The notes under the pieces are model-generated. The model was not told the origin of the DNA. It ran no database searches and was given only the letters and a program-made list of their open reading frames with translations. A DNA stretch of 5,267 nt from Eubacteriales bacterium (GTDB taxonomy: Bacteria; Bacillota; Clostridia; Christensenellales; SZUA-584). Positions 1-4,050 of this stretch are shown in pieces. Positions within the stretch are counted from its first letter, which is position 1. The number at the start of each line of letters is the position of its first letter. The stretch lies in the NCBI GenBank assembly GCA_028711205.1, contig JAQTSP010000169.1:1-5267 (forward strand), in the 5' to 3' direction. A program made the position numbers and the translations under genes.

Positions 1-112
1 AGCCGGTTCCGCCACAGTGATCGCAACCAGTCCCCTTGTAGAACTGGGGAATCTGAGCTCCTTCACGCCAGTAGAAATACTGACGCAAATCAGCCGGTTC
101 AGGCTGATAATT
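1..112 (-). other. GspE/PilB-like segment joined in frame to the zinc-ribbon gene (possible chimeric joint)
   Basis: Residues 313-349 of the minus-strand frame include PEPADLRQYF, then QFYKGTGCDHCGGTG. In type II secretion and type IV pilus ATPases (GspE/PilB) a Cys-rich region commonly reads as a Y-x-P-x(n)-L stretch followed by YKGxGCxxCxxTGYxGR. This segment fits that layout up to the window edge, where the expected YxGR would follow. The C-x-x-C-x-G-x-G pattern (C341, C344) also matches a DnaJ zinc repeat, but a single copy preceded by FYKGTG favours the ATPase. The frame is continuous, with no stop. I infer an assembly or amplification chimera, or less likely a real deletion fusion. The segment is too short to be certain. 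Confidence 0.5.
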
Positions 113-1048
113 CCATACGGGCAGCAGCATATGCTTATATTTGATGTCGGTATAGTTGGTGCAGACATTAACCGTGCCCACCACATCACATCCGCGCTTG
201 ATGATCGCCTTGATGTCGCTTCTGATGATACGGCTCATATGCGCCTTTGCGCGCTCCCATACGGCTTTGAGGCCCGTTTTATACCGCTCTGCGGAAAAGC
301 CCGCGAGAAACCTGGCGTTGTATTTGACAAGCTCGTTTAAATGAAACGGCTCGATTTTTTCTATCAGCTTTTGATCGACGTTGCCCGAATCGTTGAATAT
401 GATATCGTCAAAGGTTTTATCGTACGTGCCCGATACGAACCGCCAGCGAATTTTCTGCACGCGGTGCGGCTTTGTCTCTGTCAACCCGTTGACAGTCACG
501 GTGCGCATTTCAGTATCATAATAATAATCGCCCGCCTGGCCGGTGTATGTGGACAGCGTTTTCGCGTCATACGACCAGTACGGCAGGTACACGCCCTTCA
601 GATTGCCGGCGTTGTACTCTTTTTTGAGGGCGAAAGGCGCGAGCTTGCGTTTTTTTATCCAGGCGCCAAAGAGCGTGTTTGCGTTTTTTTCGTCGATTTT
701 AAAAGGAACGAGTGATTCAGGTTTAATACCCGGAAGCTCGTCCGTTGAAATCACTTTGGCAGAACCGCAAAAAGCGCAGGATGCCGTTGTTTCATTCGCG
801 GGAACGACTGTTTTACCGCCGCAGTTGTCGCACTGTATCGTTTTGGTGTCAGTGCCCCAGTCGTTCAGAGACTGATCCGATTCGGCGGACGCAAAATCGT
901 ATTCCTCGATGTCCTCGTTGACCGCGCATATCTCTTCTTTTCGGTTGCAGAAAGCGCAATTCAGCATGCCGGAAGACGGGTCATACTTCATATCCGCGCC
1001 GCAGGACGGGCATTTGAAACTGTCGCTTTGTAGTACTTTCTCATCCAT
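1..1048 (-). CDS. Double zinc-ribbon (TFIIB-type) protein, YdjG-like; 3' end missing and apparently replaced
   Basis: The frame opens with ATG at 1048-1046 and stays open for 349 codons to the window edge, so the C-terminus is not seen. An AGGCGG ribosome site (complement of 1058-1063) lies 9 nt before the ATG. Two zinc ribbons are visible: C13/C16 with C31/C34, and C73/C76 with C91/C94. The following body has signatures I know from 'TFIIB-type zinc ribbon-containing' proteins: LVPFKI (113-118), GVYLPYWSYD (152-161), a KIEPFHLNEL stretch (231-240), FLAGFSAE (247-254) and KHMLLPVW (305-312). The family has no established enzymatic activity; the B. subtilis relative YdjG is linked to the PspA/YdjI membrane-stress system. 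The gene sits 13 nt after the SPFH gene and is probably co-transcribed with it. From about residue 313 the protein stops resembling the family (expected: a short tail ending near VNGQTGK) and reads like a GspE/PilB ATPase segment. Identity of residues 1-312 is fairly secure; the tail is probably not native. Confidence 0.8.
   Translation of the reverse strand, partial: MDEKVLQSDSFKCPSCGADMKYDPSSGMLNCAFCNRKEEICAVNEDIEEYDFASAESDQSLNDWGTDTKTIQCDNCGGKTVVPANETTASCAFCGSAKVISTDELPGIKPESLVPFKIDEKNANTLFGAWIKKRKLAPFALKKEYNAGNLKGVYLPYWSYDAKTLSTYTGQAGDYYYDTEMRTVTVNGLTETKPHRVQKIRWRFVSGTYDKTFDDIIFNDSGNVDQKLIEKIEPFHLNELVKYNARFLAGFSAERYKTGLKAVWERAKAHMSRIIRSDIKAIIKRGCDVVGTVNVCTNYTDIKYKHMLLPVWNYQPEPADLRQYFYWREGAQIPQFYKGTGCDHCGGTG
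89..108. repeat. Inverted repeat, 7-bp arms, at the apparent joint
   Basis: ATCAGCC (89-95) is the exact reverse complement of GGCTGAT (102-108), separated by GGTTCA. The repeat sits inside the reading frame exactly where the protein leaves its family pattern. The core AGCCGGTTC (92-100) also occurs at 1-9, giving a 9-bp direct repeat. Short inverted repeats can promote template switching, but chance occurrence is possible. Confidence 0.5.
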
Positions 1049-1061
1049 ATGATATTACCGC

Positions 1062-2186
1062 CTATTCATTTTTTTGTCCGCATTCGGGACAGAACTTTGC
1101 GTTGCCAAGCTCCGCGCCGCACTTGCCGCACTTTTTCGGCCCCTGCTTGGCGCCGCACTCGGGGCAGAATTTACTACCCGCCTTGATCTCCGCGCCGCAT
1201 ACGCATTTGACCATGGCAGGCGCCATGCTGATGCCGCACTCGGGACAGAACTTGACGCCGGAATTGACGTTTGCGCCGCATTTTTGGCATTTGATGGCCG
1301 ACGCCGGCTGAGCGGCGGATGCCTGCTGCTGCATCATGCCCGACATCATATTGCCCATTGCCGCGCCTGCGCCAAGGCCAACGCCCGCACCCGCGAGCCC
1401 GCCGCCTTCGTTTTGAGCGGCGTCGCGAATTGCCTGTGCCGTTTGAAACTGCGCGTATTGCCCCATATCGCCAAGTACGCCCATCTGCGTCTTGGTGTCG
1501 ATCATCTGCTCGACTTCTTTCGGCAGTGATATGTTCTGTATGCGAAACGCTGTCAGCGCAAGGCCGAACGACTCAAAAACGGACAAAAACTTCTTTCTGC
1601 CGAATTCGCTCAGCTCGTCGTATTGTGTCGACATATCAAGCATCGGAATGCCCGACTCCGCAAGCAGATCGGAGAGCCCCGATACCATGACGCCTTTTAA
1701 ATGGCCTGTGATGCTGCCTGTCTCATATGACGCGCACGAGCCAAATACTTCTTTTAAAAACACGCCGGCGTCCTTGACCTTGAACGCGTAGTTGCCAAAA
1801 GCGCGTATCCTGACCACGCCAAAATCCTTGTCCCGCATCGTGACGGGGTTTGAGGTGCCCCATTTCTGGTCTAAAAACTGGCGTGTGTTGACAAAATATA
1901 CATCGGCCTTGAAAGGCGATTCAAAGCCGTATTTCCAGCCCTTCAGCGTGGTAAGAACGGGCATGTTGGCCGTAGAAAGCTCGTGACGGCCCGGCCCGAA
2001 AACGTCTGCCAGCTTGCCTTCGTTAACAAACACGGCGACTTGAGATTCTCTGACGACGAGCTGCGCTTTGTTTTTGATTTCTTTATCCTCATCGGGATAT
2101 TTATAGACGATGGTGTCACCCGCTTTATCGTCCGTCCATTCGATAATGTCTATCAGTTCGGATCTGATGAAATCTCTTATACCCAT
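1062..2186 (-). CDS. SPFH-domain protein with three C-terminal zinc ribbons (YdjI-like, 'virion core protein' family)
   Basis: The 374-residue protein starts at ATG 2186-2184, with AGGAGT (complement of 2194-2199) 7 nt upstream, and ends at TAG (1064-1062). Residues ~1-230 fit the YdjI branch of SPFH proteins: an N-terminal FIRSELIDIIEW, VVRESQVAVFVNEGKL (44-59), GPGRHEL (64-70) and a region ending FRIQNISLP (214-222). A Gly/Ala/Met/Gln-rich linker (261-288) follows. Three zinc ribbons come last: C300/C303 with C314/C317, C328/C330 with C341/C344 (first pair CxC instead of CxxC), and C353/C356 with C366/C369. There is no signal peptide or clear membrane helix, so membrane contact would be peripheral or through a partner. 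In B. subtilis YdjI is part of the pspA-containing ydjFGHI operon and helps link PspA to the membrane; a similar scaffold role here is inference. The next gene downstream is the zinc-ribbon protein. Confidence 0.88.
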   Translation of the reverse strand: MGIRDFIRSELIDIIEWTDDKAGDTIVYKYPDEDKEIKNKAQLVVRESQVAVFVNEGKLADVFGPGRHELSTANMPVLTTLKGWKYGFESPFKADVYFVNTRQFLDQKWGTSNPVTMRDKDFGVVRIRAFGNYAFKVKDAGVFLKEVFGSCASYETGSITGHLKGVMVSGLSDLLAESGIPMLDMSTQYDELSEFGRKKFLSVFESFGLALTAFRIQNISLPKEVEQMIDTKTQMGVLGDMGQYAQFQTAQAIRDAAQNEGGGLAGAGVGLGAGAAMGNMMSGMMQQQASAAQPASAIKCQKCGANVNSGVKFCPECGISMAPAMVKCVCGAEIKAGSKFCPECGAKQGPKKCGKCGAELGNAKFCPECGQKNE

Positions 2187-2223
2187 GACAGTGACTCCTA
2201 TTCAAAAATCTTTTACATATATA

Positions 2224-2229
2224 ATAATA
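2224..2229 (-). promoter_or_regulatory. Weak leftward -10 candidate for the SPFH gene
   Basis: Read on the minus strand, TATTAT matches the -10 consensus at 5 of 6 positions and lies about 38 bp upstream of the SPFH start codon. No recognisable sigma-A -35 lies 16-19 bp upstream (pyrimidine-rich TCCTTT region). The promoter may be weak, activator-dependent or use another sigma factor; the -10 match could also be chance in AT-rich DNA. Confidence 0.25.
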
Positions 2230-2267
2230 CTTTTTGGCCGGTATTAAAAGGAAAAGTTTGATGACTA

Positions 2268-2276
2268 TGGTATAAT
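2268..2276 (+). promoter_or_regulatory. Extended -10 promoter candidate P1
   Basis: TGGTATAAT is a perfect extended -10 element (TGnTATAAT). No convincing -35 lies 16-18 bp upstream (AAGGAA at 2248-2253), which is tolerable for extended -10 promoters. Transcription would start near 2283, giving a leader of about 93 nt before the HutP-family gene. Confidence 0.55.
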
Positions 2277-2307
2277 TTTTATGGGCATAAAAGAAAATTA
2301 TTTTGAG

Positions 2308-2336
2308 TTGTTAATTAAAAGATAATTATATATAAT
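2308..2336 (+). promoter_or_regulatory. Sigma-A type promoter candidate P2
   Basis: TTGTTA (2308-2313, 4 of 6 to TTGACA) and a perfect TATAAT (2331-2336) are separated by exactly 17 bp. Transcription would start near 2343, leaving a leader of only about 33 nt that contains the ribosome site for the first gene. This is the best-formed promoter in the window. Confidence 0.65.
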
Positions 2337-2363
2337 GATGTCACAGCAAAAAGAAGTGTTTAT

Positions 2364-2369
2364 GGAGGT
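2364..2369 (+). promoter_or_regulatory. Ribosome binding site of the HutP-family gene
   Basis: GGAGGT lies 6 nt before ATG 2376. An out-of-frame ATG at 2371 is only 1 nt away from it and is too close to be used, so this site decides the start in favour of 2376. Confidence 0.85.
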
Positions 2370-2375
2370 TATGGT

Positions 2376-2786
2376 ATGGCACCCGGAAGCAAAGAAGTGG
2401 CAAAGGCGGCGGTTCGCCTTGCGCTGACGTCTTCAAGGGAGGATGAAAACGCACTGAAAGCGCGGTATGCCGAAAAAGGAATACGTGTTGCCGCTGTCGA
2501 TTTTGGCGGGGAGTTTTTGGCCTCGGTGATGCGCATCGTCGAATGTACCGTCGTGGCGGCAAAAAGAGAGAAGATAATCAGCGAAACGCACCACGAAGAG
2601 GGCGCCGTGGCAGGCGCGGTCAGGGAAGCCATATCACAGATTACTTCAAAGGCGATTGGATTAAACGTCGGTGGCAAGATCGGCATCGCGCGATACGACG
2701 AACACATAGCGGTGGGCATATTTTTTGGGATCGGGCTCCTTCATCTCAACGAAGTCGCAGTTGGATTGGGGCATAGAGTCATATGA
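2376..2786 (+). CDS. HutP-family protein
   Basis: This 136-residue protein resembles the clostridial HutP-family proteins as I remember them. Characteristic stretches are VAAVDFGGEF (38-47), VVAAKREKII (59-68), HEEGAVAGAVREA (73-85), GLNVGGKIGIAR (95-106), and GIGLLHLNEVAVGLGH (118-133). B. subtilis HutP (~150 residues) is a histidine- and Mg-dependent RNA-binding antiterminator of the hut operon. In a by-eye alignment its metal ligands His73 and His77 fall on Gly76 and Gly80 here, while the C-terminal His (GINH) matches His133 (GLGH). The ligand and the role may therefore differ. No histidine-degradation gene is adjacent; instead the gene leads an operon for CMP kinase, acyltransferase and IspH, and its TGA overlaps the cmk ATG (ATGA). 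Autoregulation of this operon is possible but unproven. Family call is good, function unknown. Confidence 0.82.
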   Translation: MAPGSKEVAKAAVRLALTSSREDENALKARYAEKGIRVAAVDFGGEFLASVMRIVECTVVAAKREKIISETHHEEGAVAGAVREAISQITSKAIGLNVGGKIGIARYDEHIAVGIFFGIGLLHLNEVAVGLGHRVI

Positions 2787-3448
2787 ACAGAATAAACATT
2801 GCGATAGACGGGCCGTCGGGCGCCGGTAAAAGCACGCTCGCGAAAGCCGTCTCAAAGGCGCTTCATATATTTTATCTTGATACAGGGTCGATGTACAGGG
2901 CCGTGGCCTATGCGGCCGTCAAAGCCGGTATCGATATTAAGAATACATATGAGGTCGAGCAGCTGATCGAAAAGATCGATCTGCACACGGTATATGTGGA
3001 TGGTGAACAGCAGAACCTGCTTGACGGTGAAAACGTGATGCCGTATATTCGGACACCCGAGATATCAAAAGCGGCTTCGGATATATCGGCCTATCCGTGC
3101 GTCAGGCATAAGCTTGTCGCGATGCAGCGGGAAGTGGCAGAAAAATATGACGTCGTGCTTGACGGACGGGATATCGGGACATATGTTTTGCCAAACGCGG
3201 AATATAAGTATTATGTGACAGCGGACGCCGGGGAAAGGGCGAGGCGAAGGCATCTGGAGCTTGCCCATAAAGGCATTGACAAGGATTATGATGACGTTCT
3301 GCGGGAAATGAAAATACGTGACAACAACGATTCGACACGCAGCTTTGCGCCGCTCAGGCAGGCGGATGATGCAATATTGATCGATACCACACATATGAGC
3401 ATCGATGAAGTTGTAGGTGCTGTTTTATCCCGCTTGAGTCAGGAGTAG
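2783..3448 (+). CDS. cmk: (d)CMP kinase
   Basis: The 221-residue protein phosphorylates CMP and dCMP with ATP in the cytoplasm, recycling CMP from RNA turnover and lipid synthesis. The length is normal for bacterial Cmk. Visible are the P-loop GPSGAGKS (10-17), DTGSMYRA (33-40) in the nucleotide-binding region, the IRTPEIS segment (89-95), VLDGRDIGT (125-133), the basic lid segment ERARRRHLEL (151-160), RDNNDSTR (179-186) with APL (189-191), and ILIDT (198-202). The ATG at 2783 lies inside the last codons of the HutP-family gene (ATGA). No strong ribosome site precedes it, so translational coupling is likely. All key motifs are intact. In many Firmicutes cmk is followed by plsC and ispH, as here. 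Confidence 0.97.
   Translation: MNRINIAIDGPSGAGKSTLAKAVSKALHIFYLDTGSMYRAVAYAAVKAGIDIKNTYEVEQLIEKIDLHTVYVDGEQQNLLDGENVMPYIRTPEISKAASDISAYPCVRHKLVAMQREVAEKYDVVLDGRDIGTYVLPNAEYKYYVTADAGERARRRHLELAHKGIDKDYDDVLREMKIRDNNDSTRSFAPLRQADDAILIDTTHMSIDEVVGAVLSRLSQE
3441..3445 (+). promoter_or_regulatory. Ribosome binding site of plsC inside the cmk 3' end
   Basis: AGGAG lies 6 nt before the plsC ATG (3452) and forms part of the last cmk codons, directly before the cmk TAG. This supports the 3452 start and coupled translation. Confidence 0.8.
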
Positions 3449-3451
3449 CGT

Positions 3452-4039
3452 ATGATATATAAAATACTGAGGCTGATTGGAAAGCCTGTGATGTTTCTGC
3501 TGTTTTTTCCAAAGGTCATCGGCAAAAAAAACACAAAGATCAAAGGCAAAGCGATCATCGTATCTAATCATCTGAGCATGTGGGATCCTCTTTTTATCGC
3601 TGTTGTTTTCAGGCGGCAGATTTTTTGGATGGGCAAGATAGAGCTGTTTAAGAATAAACTGGCCCGTGCGTTTTTCTTTGCGGTCAAAGCATTTCCGGTC
3701 AGACGCGGCGAAGGCGACCTGCCGGCGATACGGCACGCGTTCAGGCTGCTGAGGGACGGCAAGCTGTTTGGTATTTTCCCTGAAGGCAGAAGAATCAAGT
3801 CGGGTGAAATAGAAAAGTTTGAGCCGGGGACATCGATGATCGCGCTGAAAACAGACGCGCCGATTATACCGCTATATATCAAAGGGCGCTATAAGCTTTT
3901 CAGGCGCATGAAAATGATCGTCGGCGAGCCTGTCAGGCTTTCGGATTACGTCGGGTCAAAAACAGATCCGGCGACCGTTGAGGCGGCGACAAAGTTTCTG
4001 GAAGACAAACTTAAAAGTTTAAAAAATACGACTTTTTAG
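3452..4039 (+). CDS. plsC: 1-acyl-sn-glycerol-3-phosphate acyltransferase (PlsC/LPLAT family)
   Basis: The 195-residue protein belongs to the glycerolipid acyltransferase family that adds the second acyl chain to lysophosphatidate, giving phosphatidate, at the inner face of the membrane. All four family blocks are present: the catalytic NHLSMWDP (His40 and Asp45 of the HX4D motif), FPVRRGE (81-87) in the acceptor-binding block, FPEGRRI (109-115), and APIIPLYI (136-143). A hydrophobic N-terminal stretch (about 5-23, containing FLLFFP) may act as a membrane anchor. Length is typical of short Gram-positive PlsC proteins. The gene starts 3 nt after cmk and ends 11 nt before the ispH start, so it is an internal operon gene. 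The acyl donor (acyl-ACP or acyl-CoA) and exact acceptor cannot be read from the sequence. Confidence 0.94.
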   Translation: MIYKILRLIGKPVMFLLFFPKVIGKKNTKIKGKAIIVSNHLSMWDPLFIAVVFRRQIFWMGKIELFKNKLARAFFFAVKAFPVRRGEGDLPAIRHAFRLLRDGKLFGIFPEGRRIKSGEIEKFEPGTSMIALKTDAPIIPLYIKGRYKLFRRMKMIVGEPVRLSDYVGSKTDPATVEAATKFLEDKLKSLKNTTF

Positions 4040-4043
4040 GTGG
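4038..4043 (+). promoter_or_regulatory. Ribosome binding site that sets a TTG start for ispH
   Basis: AGGTGG overlaps the plsC stop codon and lies 7 nt before TTG 4051. The nearby ATG at 4046 is only 2 nt away from it, is out of frame, and closes at TGA 4091-4093 after 15 codons. Spacing and protein homology both select the TTG. Confidence 0.75.
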
Positions 4044-4050
4044 ATATGGT

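Larger units (their letters stand above)
2187..2375. promoter_or_regulatory. Divergent AT-rich intergenic control region
   Basis: These 189 bases separate the leftward SPFH/zinc-ribbon pair from the rightward HutP-cmk-plsC-ispH operon. The region is much richer in A/T than the genes beside it. It contains two rightward promoter candidates (listed separately) and a weak leftward one. ATAATTTT (2272-2279) and AAAATTAT (2294-2301) form an 8-bp inverted repeat overlapping the first -10 box; with such AT content it may be chance. I see no intrinsic terminator and no riboswitch-like structure. Confidence 0.7.

Noticed and set aside
335..350. Single CxxCxGxG-like motif at the end of the minus-strand protein as a DnaJ zinc domain (residue positions).
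   Set aside because: DnaJ has four such motifs; the preceding FYKGTG and Tyr-Gln-Pro context fits GspE/PilB ATPases better.
17..875. Overlapping plus-strand open frames of up to 124 codons.
   Set aside because: They lie antisense to the zinc-ribbon gene, whose motifs and ribosome site are clear; none has a recognisable domain or ribosome site.
1074..2261. Plus-strand open frames rich in Ala, Leu and Arg, opposite the SPFH gene.
   Set aside because: They are by-products of the Cys/Gly/Ala codon pattern of the real minus-strand gene.
2272..2301. ATAATTTT/AAAATTAT inverted repeat as an operator or terminator.
   Set aside because: Purely A/T arms in an A/T-rich spacer are likely by chance; there is no GC stem or T-tract arrangement for a terminator.
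2344..2353. CAG-N4-AAG in the P2 leader, resembling the spaced NAG triplets bound by B. subtilis HutP.
   Set aside because: Only two triplets fit the 4-nt spacing, the third is missing, and NAG triplets are common in this purine-rich leader; no adjacent terminator is visible.
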